In this document: positions 41,075-50,057 of the stretch, one piece after another | Layout of the letters: the number at the start of each line of letters is the position of its first letter | How positions within the stretch are numbered: the first letter of the stretch is position 1 | Assembly: GCF_900100695.1 (NCBI RefSeq) | Contig: NZ_FNCF01000006.1 | Span: 1 to 64,000, forward strand | Direction of reading: 5' to 3' | From: Klenkia brasiliensis | Lineage (GTDB): Bacteria; Actinomycetota; Actinomycetes; Mycobacteriales; Geodermatophilaceae | Length of the DNA: 64,000 nucleotides | Notes under the pieces: model-generated | What the model saw: only the letters and a program-made list of their open reading frames with translations | The model's database searches: none | Told to the model about the DNA's origin: nothing | Position numbers and translations under genes: made by a program

Positions 41075-42363
41075 CGGGCCACCTCCTGCGCCGCGCGGGC
41101 GGGGGCGGTCGGCACGACGGCGTCCAGCGCGGCGTGCGAGCGGGCCATCCACTGCGTCCACACCGGGCGCAGCACGTCGACCCGGTCGGTCGGGCCGCCG
41201 GCGGGCAGCAGCAGCTCGGCCAGCGGCCGGTCGGTGCGGCCCTCGAGGCCGAGCAGCCGGACGGCGAGGGCCGACTGCGCGCTGAACACCGGGAACTGCG
41301 CGCCCCGCGGGCTGGCCAGCCCGACGGTGTAGAGCCGCGAGGTCCCGACCGGGACGACCATGCCGCCGACCCGCAGCGGCGCCCCGGCCGACCAGGTCAG
41401 CTGGTCGGGTGCCAGGAACGGCAGGCTGACCCGGAAGCCGGTGGCCCACAGCACGGTGTCGAAGTCGGCGCTGGTGCCGTCGGCGAAGGAGACCGTGCGG
41501 CCCTCCGTGCCCACCACGCCGGTGCGGGCGGTGATCCGGCCGTGCTGCAGCCAGTACAGGAGCAGGTCGTTGACCACCGGCAGCTGCTCGTTGAGGTTGC
41601 GGGTCACCGGCGGCTGCAGGCCCGGGTAGTCCGCGTGCGTGCCCACCGACACCCGGACCAGGGCCCGCTGCACCCGCTCGGCGGCCCACGGCGGCAGCGT
41701 GGCCAGGAAGGGCAGCTGGTTGCGACCGCGGCCGAAGAAGGTCTTGGGCTGGAACACCTGGCCGTGCCGCATGGCGATGGAGACGTCCAGCCGGGCGTTG
41801 GCGGCGTCGACGGCGAGGTCGCAGCCGCTGTTCCCGGCACCCACCACGAGCACGCGGTGACCCTCGACGTCGGCCACCGACCGGTACTGCGAGGAGTGCA
41901 GCGACCGGCCGGTGAAGCCCTCGGCGACCGCCGGCAGCTTCGGGTCCCAGTGGTGGCCGTTGGCGACCACCACGGCGTCGAAGCGCTCGGTCGTGCCGCC
42001 GGCGGTGACGTCCCAGCCGGAGACGCCGTCGTCCGGGCTGGTCACGGCGGTGACCTCGGTGCCGAACCGGACGTGGTCGAGCAGGCCGTGGTCGGCGGCG
42101 AAGGCGTCGAGGTAGGCCACCACCTGCTCCCGGCTGGGGAACAGCGGGTAGGTGGCGGGCATCGGTACGCCGTCGAAGCAGGACACGTCCCGCGGCGTGA
42201 TCAGGTGCAGCGCCTCGTAGTCGGTGTGCCAGTGCCCGCCGGCCCGGTCGCCGCGCTCGTACGCGACCACGTCGTGCCCGGCGTCCCGGAACACCCGGAC
42301 CGCCTCCAGACCGGCCGCCCCGGCGCCGATCACGCAGACGCGCTGTGCGGTGCTGCTCGCCAC
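41071..42363 (-). CDS. Flavin-containing monooxygenase (FMO/Baeyer-Villiger-like)
   Basis: 430 residues. FAD-binding GxGxxG in VIGAGAAGLEAVR, the FMO fingerprint FxGxxxHxxxY in FTGRSLHSSQY, and the NADPH-binding VLVVGAGNSGCDLA are all visible, as is the C-terminal ATGFRVSLPFL. It oxygenates a soft nucleophile or ketone using NADPH and O2. GTG at 42363 with GGAGG six bases upstream is the chosen start. Translationally coupled to the SDR; the LysR gene on the same strand lies 101 bases upstream. Confidence 0.92.
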   Translation of the reverse strand: MASSTAQRVCVIGAGAAGLEAVRVFRDAGHDVVAYERGDRAGGHWHTDYEALHLITPRDVSCFDGVPMPATYPLFPSREQVVAYLDAFAADHGLLDHVRFGTEVTAVTSPDDGVSGWDVTAGGTTERFDAVVVANGHHWDPKLPAVAEGFTGRSLHSSQYRSVADVEGHRVLVVGAGNSGCDLAVDAANARLDVSIAMRHGQVFQPKTFFGRGRNQLPFLATLPPWAAERVQRALVRVSVGTHADYPGLQPPVTRNLNEQLPVVNDLLLYWLQHGRITARTGVVGTEGRTVSFADGTSADFDTVLWATGFRVSLPFLAPDQLTWSAGAPLRVGGMVVPVGTSRLYTVGLASPRGAQFPVFSAQSALAVRLLGLEGRTDRPLAELLLPAGGPTDRVDVLRPVWTQWMARSHAALDAVVPTAPARAAQEVAR

Positions 42364-42464
42364 GGCGTCCTCCCCCCTCGCCGGCCCGTGCGGCCGGTCC
42401 TGGAGCGAGTCTCGGGGGCCCCGAGCGCGCTGTGAACGGCCAGTTCGCGACGCCAGCTCAAGGC

Positions 42465-43406
42465 TCAGCCTCTGGCCGGGCCGCCGTCCGCCGCCTGCTG
42501 CAGGGCCCGGATGTGGGTGTGCGCCAGGTCCATGAACACCCGGGTGGCCGGGCTGAGCGTGCCGCCGGCCCGGGTGATGAAGGCGAACCGCTCGACGACG
42601 GGCGGGTCCAGCGGCGCCCAGTGCAGCCGGCCGGGGTAGCCCGACCAGCGGGTGACCAGGTAGCTGACCAGCGAGTCGCCGAGCCCGTGGGCGGCCAGCT
42701 CGACCGCGGCGGTCTGGAACTCGACCTCGATCTGCGGCTGCAGGACCAGCCCGGCCGCGGCCGCCCGCTCGGTGAGCACCCGGCGCAGCGGGTCCTCGGC
42801 GCCCCACCGGGCCTCGGACAGGATCAGCGGCGCGGCGGCCAGCTGCTGCACGGTCACCGGTGCCCGCGCCCGGTCGCCGTCGGTGCTGACGTAGACCACG
42901 GAGTCCACCAGCACCGGCGGGCCGACGTCGAGCCCGCGCTCGTCGATCGGCAGCTGCACCAGGCCGGCCTCGAGCTCCCCGCGCCGGACCTGGGCGGCGA
43001 CCTCCGAGCTGTTCAGCCCGACCACCCGGGTGACCACCCCGGGGTAGCGGGAGCGGAAGTCGCCGATCAGCGCGGTCAGCAGGTAGAGGTGCGCGCTGGA
43101 GAAGGTGCCGAAGCTGACCGTGCCGCCGGCCAGCTCGCGCACGCCCCGGGCGCTGTCGGCCAGCGCCTGCGCGTCGGCCAGCGTGCGCCGGGCCCCGGGC
43201 AGCAGCGCCCGGCCGGCCTCGGTGAGCTGCAGCCGCCGGTTGGTGCGCACGAAGAGGGTGACGCCGAGGGTGTGCTCGAGCCGGCGCACCTGCTCGGAGA
43301 GGCTGGGCTGGGCGACGTGGGTGGCCTCGGCGGCGGCGACGAAGGAGCCGTGCTCGACCGCGGCGACGAAGTACGCCAGCTGCTGCAGGGTCGGCAGCCG
43401 GGCCAC
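42465..43406 (-). CDS. LysR-family transcriptional regulator
   Basis: 313 residues: N-terminal winged helix (LQQLAYFVAAVEHGSFVAAAEATHVAQPSLSEQVRRLEHTLG) and a two-lobed co-inducer domain (VSFGTFSSAHLYLL onward). The neighbour on the same strand is the monooxygenase/SDR unit, its likely target, although LysR genes are more often divergent. Inverted half-sites GAAC-GGCCA-GTTC occur in the 101-bp gap downstream of its stop. TAGCGT lies eight bases before its GTG. Confidence 0.92.
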   Translation of the reverse strand: MARLPTLQQLAYFVAAVEHGSFVAAAEATHVAQPSLSEQVRRLEHTLGVTLFVRTNRRLQLTEAGRALLPGARRTLADAQALADSARGVRELAGGTVSFGTFSSAHLYLLTALIGDFRSRYPGVVTRVVGLNSSEVAAQVRRGELEAGLVQLPIDERGLDVGPPVLVDSVVYVSTDGDRARAPVTVQQLAAAPLILSEARWGAEDPLRRVLTERAAAAGLVLQPQIEVEFQTAAVELAAHGLGDSLVSYLVTRWSGYPGRLHWAPLDPPVVERFAFITRAGGTLSPATRVFMDLAHTHIRALQQAADGGPARG

Positions 43407-43414
43407 GCCCCGGG

Positions 43415-43420
43415 ACGCTA
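43415..43420 (-). promoter_or_regulatory. Possible -10 element of the LysR gene
   Basis: TAGCGT on the minus strand ends eight bases before the GTG at 43406. Confidence 0.35.
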
Positions 43421-43444
43421 CCGGTCACCGGGCCCGCACAGCAC

Positions 43445-43478
43445 GACGCCCGCACCTCGTCGAGGAGGTGCGGGCGTC
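43445..43478. terminator. Terminator hairpin downstream of dctA
   Basis: A perfect 14-bp stem (43445-43458 with 43465-43478) with a six-base loop, 18 bases past the dctA stop. Confidence 0.8.
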
Positions 43479-43495
43479 GGCGTCCCGGGCCGGGG

Positions 43496-44905
43496 TCAGC
43501 GGGTGGTGGCTGCCCCGGCGAACTCGCGGCGCTGGTCGCCGGCGTCCTCGACGGCGGGGTCGGCGTGGCCGTCGTCGAGCATCGTGGTCTCGTCGAAGGG
43601 ACGCTCGCCCGCCAGCACGGCCTTCATCTGCTCGCGGTCCAGCTCCTTGGTCCAGGTCGCCACCAGCATGCAGGCGATGGCGTTGCCGGAGAAGTTGGTG
43701 ACCGCGCGGGCCTCGCTCATGAACCGGTCGATGCCGACGATGAGGCCGACGCCGTCCAGCAGCTCGGGGCGGTGCGAGGAGAGGCCGCCGGCCAGCGTCG
43801 CCAGACCGGCACCGGAGACGCCGGCCGCGCCCTTCGAGGCGATGATCATGAAGACCAGCAGGCCGATCTGCTCGCCCACGCTCAGCGGGTCACCGAGGGC
43901 CTCGGCGATGAACAGCGAGGCCATCGTCAGGTAGATCGCGGTGCCGTCGAGGTTGAAGGAGTACCCGGTCGGCACGACGATGCCGGCGACGGGCTTGCTG
44001 ACGCCGATGTGCTCCATCTTGGCGATCAGGCGGGGCAGTGCGGTCTCCGAGGAGGACGAGGAGACGATCAGCAGGTACTCGCGGCCCAGGTACTTCAGGA
44101 ACGAGAACACGTTGATGCCGACGACCGCCCGCAGGATGGCGCCGAGGAAGACGAGGACGAAGACCGCGCAGGTGACGTAGAAGCCGAGCATGAGGATGCC
44201 CAGGCTCTTCAGCGCGTCGATGCCCGTGGCGCCGACGACCGCGGCGATGGCGCCGAAGGCACCGATCGGGGCCACCCACATGATCATCGCGAGGATGCGG
44301 AAGACCAGCTTCTGGATGTGCCCGATGCCGACGAGGATCGGGGCCCCGGCGCGGCCCATGGCCTGCAGCGCGAAGCCGACCAGCAGCGCGACCAGCAGCG
44401 CCTGCAGCACCGAGCCCGCGGTCAGGGACGACAGCAGGGTGGTCGGGATGAGCGACAGGATGAACCCGGTGGTGCCCTCGGGGGCGGTCTCGGCCCCGGT
44501 CGCCACGAGCTCGGCCCCCGCGCCGCGGACCTCGTCGGTCAGCTGCAGGCCCTCACCCGGGTGCAGCACGTTGCCGACCAGCAGGCCGATGAACAGCGCC
44601 ACCGTCGACATCGCGATGAAGTAGCCCAGGGCCAGGCCACCGATCCGACCGACCTGGGCGGCCTGCCGGATGGCGCCGATGCCCAGCACGATCGTGCAGA
44701 AGATGACCGGGGCGATGATCATCTTGATCAGCGCGACGAACACGGTGCCCAGCCACTTCAGCTCCGTCCCGAACTCCGGGAACACCAACCCGACCACGAT
44801 GCCGGCGAGCACCGCGACGATCACCGCGATGTAGAGCCAGTGGGTCTTGTCGCGCTTCTGCTTCTGCACCGGCGCACTGCCGGCTGCGGGGGTGGTCGAG
44901 GCCAT
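43496..44905 (-). CDS. dctA: C4-dicarboxylate:cation symporter
   Basis: 469 residues of the DAACS family with about eight membrane helices and two hairpin loops. Hallmark motifs: LIVSSSSSETALPRL (serine-rich hairpin 1), YSFNLDGTAIYLT (helix 7, substrate and sodium binding), and SKGAAGVSGAG (hairpin 2). Imports succinate, fumarate, malate and related acids with cations. AGGAG six bases before the ATG. Transcribed divergently from a CitA/DcuS-type sensor kinase, the usual regulator of this transporter, with an operator-like palindrome at 44990-45003. Confidence 0.96.
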   Translation of the reverse strand: MASTTPAAGSAPVQKQKRDKTHWLYIAVIVAVLAGIVVGLVFPEFGTELKWLGTVFVALIKMIIAPVIFCTIVLGIGAIRQAAQVGRIGGLALGYFIAMSTVALFIGLLVGNVLHPGEGLQLTDEVRGAGAELVATGAETAPEGTTGFILSLIPTTLLSSLTAGSVLQALLVALLVGFALQAMGRAGAPILVGIGHIQKLVFRILAMIMWVAPIGAFGAIAAVVGATGIDALKSLGILMLGFYVTCAVFVLVFLGAILRAVVGINVFSFLKYLGREYLLIVSSSSSETALPRLIAKMEHIGVSKPVAGIVVPTGYSFNLDGTAIYLTMASLFIAEALGDPLSVGEQIGLLVFMIIASKGAAGVSGAGLATLAGGLSSHRPELLDGVGLIVGIDRFMSEARAVTNFSGNAIACMLVATWTKELDREQMKAVLAGERPFDETTMLDDGHADPAVEDAGDQRREFAGAATTR

Positions 44906-44989
44906 GACTGCTCCTGTGGAGTCTGGCGGAGCTCCGGGCTCCGGACTGCGGCCGCCTGGTCCGGCGACGACATCACCGTGGCCGACCGC

Positions 44990-45003
44990 GTGACCCGGGT
45001 CAC
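44990..45003. promoter_or_regulatory. Palindrome GTGACCCGGGTCAC between dctA and the sensor kinase
   Basis: Perfect 14-bp palindrome in the 113-bp divergent gap, a good candidate site for the DctR/DcuR-type response regulator encoded downstream. Confidence 0.5.
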
Positions 45004-45033
45004 CGTTGCGTTCATTGCGTGCACACTTCCCCC

Positions 45034-46638
45034 GTGCGCATCCCCGCCGTGCTGGCCCGCAGCCGCCGCGAGCGCGGCAGCCTGGCCCGCCAGCTGCTGG
45101 GCCTGCAGGCGCTGGTGCTGGTGGTCGTCGTGCTCACCCTGGGCTGGACGGCGGTCGTCGACGCCCGCCACGCGGTCGAGGACCGGGCCACCAACCAGGC
45201 CCGCAGCATCGCCGAGACGATCGCGGACTCCCCGCTGGTGCGCGAGGCCGTGGTGGAGCCCGACCCGACCGCCGTCCTGCAGCCCTACGTGGAGCAGGTC
45301 CGGGCCGACACCGCGACGTCCTTCATCACCGTGATGGCCCCCGACCGCACCCGGTTCACCCACCCCGACCCCGCCCAGATCGGCAAGCCGTTCCGGGGCA
45401 ACATCGACCAGGCGCTGCGGGGCACCACCTTCACCGAGACCTACACCGGCACGCTGGGTCCCTCGGTCCGCGCGGTGGCGCCGATCTTCGCCGTCGGCAG
45501 CAGCACCGACGTCGTCGCGCTGGTCAGCGTGGGCATCACCGTCACCGCCATCGGCGCCGACGTCGCCACCGCGCTGCCCGGCGTGCTCGGGGTCGCGGCC
45601 GCCGTGCTCGCGGTCGGCGCGCTGGGCAGCTGGCTGATCAGCCGCCGGCTGCGCCGGCAGACCCACGGCCTGGGTGCGCAGCCGCTGGCCCGGATGCTCG
45701 AGTACTACGACGCGGTGCTGCACGCCGTCCGCGAGGGCCTGCTGCTGCTGGACGGCGACCGGCGGGTGCAGCTGGTCAACGACGAGGCCCGCCGGCTGCT
45801 CGGGCTGGACGCCGACGTCACCGGCCGGCACGTCACCGAGCTGGGCCTCTCGCCCGAGCTGGCCACCACCCTCTCCCAGCAGCGGCTGGCCGTGGACGAG
45901 GTGCACGTCAGCGGCGACCGGGTGCTGGTGGTCAGCCAGATGCCGGCCACCCCGCAGGGCCGCTCGGTCGGTGCCGTGGTGACCCTGCGCGACCACACCG
46001 ACCTGCAGGCGCTGACCGGCGAGCTGGACAGCGTGCGCGCGTTCGCCGAGTCGCTGCGCTCCCAGGCCCACGAGGCGGCCAACCGGCTGCACACCACGGT
46101 GTCGCTGGTGGAGCTGGGCCGCACCGAGGAGGCCGTGGAGTTCGCCACCGCCGAGCTCGCGGTGGCCCAGCGGCTCACCGACCGGGTGGTCGAGGCCGTC
46201 GAGGAACCGGTGCTGGCCGCGCTGCTGCTGGGCAAGGCGGCCACCGCGCACGAGCGGGGCGTGACCCTGGAGATCGACCCCGCCACCTCGGTGGGCGCCA
46301 CCGGCATCCCGGGCGGGGACCTGGTGACCATCGTGGGCAACCTGCTGGACAACGCCATCGACGCCGCCCTCGCCGGCGACCCCCCGCGGGAGGTGCAGCT
46401 GGCGCTGTGGCAGGCCGAGGGCCGCCTCGAGCTGCGGGTGGAGGACACCGGCCCCGGCGTCGACGACCCCGACCAGGTGTTCCGCCGCGGCTGGACCACC
46501 AAGGCCACCGGCCAGGGCCTGGGCCTGGCGCTCGTCGCGCAGGCGGTGAAGCGCAACGGCGGGACGGTGTCGGTGCGGCCGGGTCCGGGCGCGGAGTTCT
46601 CCGTCTCGCTGCCGGTGCGCGCGGCGGTGTCGTCGTGA
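45034..46638 (+). CDS. CitA/DcuS-type sensor histidine kinase
   Basis: 534 residues from GTG 45034 (a GTG at 45019 is also in frame). Two membrane helices (about 25-43 and 184-203) enclose a periplasmic PAS/Cache-like domain with DPTAVLQPYVEQVRADTATSFITVMAPDRTRF. A cytoplasmic PAS follows, then the phosphoacceptor helix SQAHEAANRLHTT (His346) and the ATPase boxes NLLDNAIDAAL and DTGPGVDDPDQVF. This family senses C4-dicarboxylates or citrate and phosphorylates the downstream regulator. Stop overlaps that gene (GTGA). Confidence 0.92.
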   Translation: MRIPAVLARSRRERGSLARQLLGLQALVLVVVVLTLGWTAVVDARHAVEDRATNQARSIAETIADSPLVREAVVEPDPTAVLQPYVEQVRADTATSFITVMAPDRTRFTHPDPAQIGKPFRGNIDQALRGTTFTETYTGTLGPSVRAVAPIFAVGSSTDVVALVSVGITVTAIGADVATALPGVLGVAAAVLAVGALGSWLISRRLRRQTHGLGAQPLARMLEYYDAVLHAVREGLLLLDGDRRVQLVNDEARRLLGLDADVTGRHVTELGLSPELATTLSQQRLAVDEVHVSGDRVLVVSQMPATPQGRSVGAVVTLRDHTDLQALTGELDSVRAFAESLRSQAHEAANRLHTTVSLVELGRTEEAVEFATAELAVAQRLTDRVVEAVEEPVLAALLLGKAATAHERGVTLEIDPATSVGATGIPGGDLVTIVGNLLDNAIDAALAGDPPREVQLALWQAEGRLELRVEDTGPGVDDPDQVFRRGWTTKATGQGLGLALVAQAVKRNGGTVSVRPGPGAEFSVSLPVRAAVSS

Positions 46639-47312
46639 CCGAGCTGGCGGTGCTGGTCGTCGAGGACGAACCGGTCGCGGCGGAGGCGCACCGCGCGCAC
46701 GTCGACCGGGCCCCCGGGTTCCGCTGCGTGGGGGTGGCCGGCACCGGCCGGGCGGCGTGGGACGCGCTCGGGCGCACCGCCGTGGACCTGGTGCTGCTGG
46801 ACATGAACCTGCCCGACACCCACGGCACCGAGCTGCTGCGCCGGCTGCGCGCGGCCGGCCGGGACGTCGACGTGCTGGCCGTGACCTCGGCGCGGGAGCT
46901 GGCCACGGTCCGGGCGGCGGCCGCGCACGGGGTGGTCGGCTACCTGCTCAAGCCGTTCACCGGGTCGGCGCTGCGCGACCGGCTGTCCGCCTACGCCGAG
47001 CACCGCGCCGTGCTGCGCGCCGAGGGCGACGTGGCCGGCCAGGACGCCGTCGACCGCGCGCTGGACCACGTCCGCCCGGCCCGCCCGGCCGCGCTGCCCA
47101 AGGGCATGGGCCGGGAGACCCTCGACGCGGTGGTCGCCGTCGTCCGGTCGCGGGACGGGGTGAGCGCCGGGGAGGCGGCCGAGGCCATCGGCGCTTCGCG
47201 GATCACCGCCCGCCGCTACCTCGAGCACCTGGCCGACACCGGCCTGGTCACCCGCCAGCCGCGGTACGGCGGCGCCGGCCGCCCCGAGCTCGAGTACCGC
47301 TGGCAGGCCTAG
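46635..47312 (+). CDS. Response regulator, CitB/DcuR family
   Basis: 225 residues. Receiver domain with phospho-acceptor Asp56 in LVLLDMNLPD, Lys in GYLLKPF, then a C-terminal helix-turn-helix of the DcuR/CitB type (SAGEAAEAIGASRITARRYLEHLADTGLV). Pairs with the upstream kinase and probably controls dctA via the divergent palindrome. Start by GTGA overlap. Converges on the MMPL gene (four-base overlap). Confidence 0.93.
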   Translation: MTELAVLVVEDEPVAAEAHRAHVDRAPGFRCVGVAGTGRAAWDALGRTAVDLVLLDMNLPDTHGTELLRRLRAAGRDVDVLAVTSARELATVRAAAAHGVVGYLLKPFTGSALRDRLSAYAEHRAVLRAEGDVAGQDAVDRALDHVRPARPAALPKGMGRETLDAVVAVVRSRDGVSAGEAAEAIGASRITARRYLEHLADTGLVTRQPRYGGAGRPELEYRWQA

Positions 47313-49498
47313 CCGCGGGCCAGGGCGGGCTCGGGGTGCGGCTCCGACGGGGGTTCCGCCTTCGCCAGCGCGCTGGGCCACCAGACCCTCCGGCCGAGCA
47401 GCAGCACCGCGGCCGGGACCAGCAGCGAGCGGACGACGAAGGTGTCCAGCAGGACGCCGAAGGCGACCAGGAACGCGATCTGCAGCAGGAAGAGGATCGG
47501 CAGCACGCCCAGCGCGGCGAAGGTCGCGGCCAGCACGATGCCCGCGCTGGTGATGACGCCGCCGGTGACCGACAGGCCGGTGAGCACCCCGGCCCGGGTG
47601 CCCCGGTGCAGCGACTCCTCGCGCACCCGGGTCATCAGGAAGATCGAGTAGTCGATCCCCAGCGCGACCAGGAACACGAAGGCGTACAGCGGCACCGTCG
47701 GGTCGCCGCCGGGCAGGTCGAGCACGTGGTCGAAGACGAGCGCGGCCGCGCCCAGGGTGGCCGCGAAGGACAGCACGTTGCAGACCAGCAGCAGCAGCGG
47801 GGCGACCAGCGAGCGCAGCAGCAGGGCCAGCACCACGAAGACCACCAGCAGGATCACCGGGATGATCCGGTCGCGGTCGGCGGTGGAGATGTCCCTGACG
47901 TCCAGCGCCTGCGCCGTCGTCCCACCGACCAGGACGTCCGGCGAGACGGCGTCCAGGTCGGTGCGGAGCGCCGCGACGGCGTCCTCGGCGGCCGGGGAGT
48001 CGGCCGGGTCGTCGAGGGTGACCTGCAGCTGCACCAGGCCGCCTACCACCCGCGGCCGGCCGGTGGCCTGGTCGACGGTGGGCTGCACCGCCGAGACGCC
48101 GCCGGCGGCCTGCACCGCGCTGGTCACCGCGGCCAGGTCGGCCTGCGGCGCCACGACCAGGGTGGGCGAGCCCGACCCGGCCGGGAAGTGCCGGGCCAGC
48201 GCCTCGCCGCCGACGACGGACTCCACCCGGTCCAGGAAGGTGTCGCTCTGCGGGACGCCGTCGCTGGGCAGGGTGGGGGCGAAGGCGGCCAGCACCAGCA
48301 GGGCCAGCGCGCTGAGCACGCCGACCGCGACCGGACGGCGACCGACCAGCCGGGAGGCCCTCGCCCACGCGCCGGTCGACTCCGGGCCCCGCGAGCCCAC
48401 GTGCGGCACCGCGGGCCAGAACACCCAGCGGCCGTGCTCGCCCGACGACGTCCGGCCGGGGAGCACGAGCAGGGCGGGCAGGAAGGTCAGCGCGGCCAGC
48501 ACCGCGGCGACGATGCCGACCGCGGTGACCGGCCCGAGGCCGCGGGTGGGGCCGATGTCGGCCAGCAGCAGGCAGAGCAGCCCGAGGACGACGGTGGCCG
48601 CGCTGGCCAGCACCGGCTCGAGCGTCTGGCGCCAGGCCCGGCGCATGGCGTCGTAGCGGTCGTCGTGCCGGCGCAGCTCCTCGCGGTAGCGGGCGACCAG
48701 CAGCAGCGAGTAGTCGGTGGCCGCACCGACCACCAGGATCGAGAGGATGCCCTGGCCCTGGCCGTCCAGGGTGACCACGCCGGCGTCGGCGAGCAGGTAG
48801 ACCACCAGGCTGGCGGTGGTGAGCGCGAACCCGGCGGTGAGCAGCACGAAGAACGGCAGCACCGGCGACCGGTAGACCACCAGCAGGATGACCAGGACGG
48901 CGATGCCGGCGACCAGCAGCAGGGTGCCGTCGATGCCGCCGAACGCGCTGACCAGGTCGGCGGTGGTGGCGGCGGGCCCGGCGACGTACACGGTGGCGCC
49001 GGCGAGGTCGGGCTCGGCGGCGCGGATCTGCTGCACGGCCACCGTGATCGGGCTCTCGCCGTCGGGCAGCTGGGCCGACAGCTCACCGGCGTCGAAGGAG
49101 ACCAGCGCCAGCGCGGCCCGGCCGTCCTCGCTGGGGATGACCGGGATCGGCCCGGGCACCAGGAAGTCACCGACCGTGCGGCCGTCGGCGACCTCGACGC
49201 CGGGTACCGACTGCGCGAACGTGCCGAACGCGGCGAGCTGGTCCTGGGTGAGCGCGCTGCCGGACTCCACCAGCAGGAAGGCCGGGAAGGAGTCGGAGTC
49301 GCCGAAGCCGGCCGACAGCTCCGCCACCCGCTGGGACTCCGCGGAGCCGGGCAGGAACGCGCTCTGGTCGTTGGACTGGACCTCCGAGAGCTTGCCGCTG
49401 TACGGGCCGGCGACGCCGGACAGGGCCAGCCAGCCGACCACGAGGAGGGCGGGCAGCAGCCACCGCAGCGGGCGGCGGGGAGGGGTCTTCTCGGGCAC
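47309..49498 (-). CDS. MMPL/RND-family exporter
   Basis: 729 residues with the RND layout: a first helix (LRWLLPALLVVGWLAL), a large outer loop, five to six helices (VAGIAVLVILLVVYRS onwards) with GAATDYSLLLVARYREEL, a second outer loop and a second helix set with FLVALGIDYSIFLMTRVREE. The conserved intramembrane Asp of MMPL proteins is seen in both TDYS and IDYS motifs. Exports lipids, fatty acids, siderophores or drugs. AGGAG lies seven bases before the GTG at 49498. Divergent from a MarR regulator that very likely represses it. Confidence 0.92.
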   Translation of the reverse strand: MPEKTPPRRPLRWLLPALLVVGWLALSGVAGPYSGKLSEVQSNDQSAFLPGSAESQRVAELSAGFGDSDSFPAFLLVESGSALTQDQLAAFGTFAQSVPGVEVADGRTVGDFLVPGPIPVIPSEDGRAALALVSFDAGELSAQLPDGESPITVAVQQIRAAEPDLAGATVYVAGPAATTADLVSAFGGIDGTLLLVAGIAVLVILLVVYRSPVLPFFVLLTAGFALTTASLVVYLLADAGVVTLDGQGQGILSILVVGAATDYSLLLVARYREELRRHDDRYDAMRRAWRQTLEPVLASAATVVLGLLCLLLADIGPTRGLGPVTAVGIVAAVLAALTFLPALLVLPGRTSSGEHGRWVFWPAVPHVGSRGPESTGAWARASRLVGRRPVAVGVLSALALLVLAAFAPTLPSDGVPQSDTFLDRVESVVGGEALARHFPAGSGSPTLVVAPQADLAAVTSAVQAAGGVSAVQPTVDQATGRPRVVGGLVQLQVTLDDPADSPAAEDAVAALRTDLDAVSPDVLVGGTTAQALDVRDISTADRDRIIPVILLVVFVVLALLLRSLVAPLLLLVCNVLSFAATLGAAALVFDHVLDLPGGDPTVPLYAFVFLVALGIDYSIFLMTRVREESLHRGTRAGVLTGLSVTGGVITSAGIVLAATFAALGVLPILFLLQIAFLVAFGVLLDTFVVRSLLVPAAVLLLGRRVWWPSALAKAEPPSEPHPEPALARG

Positions 49499-49523
49499 GG
49501 CGCACTCCTGGGGGCCACAATGA

Positions 49524-49565
49524 TCAGCCTGCTGAGCGAACGGTAGATGATGCTCAGCTTGCTGA
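49524..49565. promoter_or_regulatory. Two MarR-type operators TCAGCnnGCTGA
   Basis: TCAGCCTGCTGA (49524-49535) and TCAGCTTGCTGA (49554-49565) are perfect palindromes with two-base centres, 30 bp apart. They fill the 90-bp divergent gap between the MMPL exporter and the MarR gene. Confidence 0.75.
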
Positions 49566-49588
49566 CCATTCGACGGGGGAGATAGCGC

Positions 49589-50035
49589 GTGCCGCAGTCG
49601 TCCGACCTGTCCGGCTGGGCCACCGGCCGGCTGCTGTCCACCGCCGCCCGGCTGGCCGAGCACGCCTGGGACTCCCACCTCGCGCAGTGGGACCTCAACC
49701 ACGCCAGCTTCGCCGTGCTGCACCTGCTGTCGACGGCCCCGCGCTCGCAGCGCGAGCTGGCCCAGGCCATGCAGGTCGAGGACCAGACGATGAGCCGCGT
49801 GCTCGAGCGCCTGGAGCGGCAGGGCCACGTGGCCCGCGAGCGCTCGACCACCGACCGCCGCCGGGTCGAGGTCAGCGCCACCGGGTCCGGGCGCACCGCC
49901 CTGGCCGAGGCCGGCGCCGGCGACGCCGCCGAGCGGGTGCTGGGCGAGGCGGTCGAGGACCTGCCGCGGCTGCGCGCCGAGCTCGCCACCCTGGTCGGGC
50001 GGCTGTCCGCCCGGCGCTGGTCGCCCCCGTCCTGA
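49589..50035 (+). CDS. MarR-family transcriptional regulator
   Basis: 148 residues. Winged helix with FAVLHLLSTAPRSQRELAQAMQVEDQTMSRVLERLERQGHVARERSTTDRRRVEV, the typical recognition helix and D-R-R wing. Divergent from the MMPL exporter with two operators in the gap, the standard arrangement of a ligand-relieved repressor. GGGGGAG (about 49574-49580) precedes the GTG at 49589. Downstream is an unrelated amylosucrase-like gene, 22 bases away. Confidence 0.92.
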   Translation: MPQSSDLSGWATGRLLSTAARLAEHAWDSHLAQWDLNHASFAVLHLLSTAPRSQRELAQAMQVEDQTMSRVLERLERQGHVARERSTTDRRRVEVSATGSGRTALAEAGAGDAAERVLGEAVEDLPRLRAELATLVGRLSARRWSPPS

Positions 50036-50057
50036 GCTGGGCTGCGATGCTGCTCCG

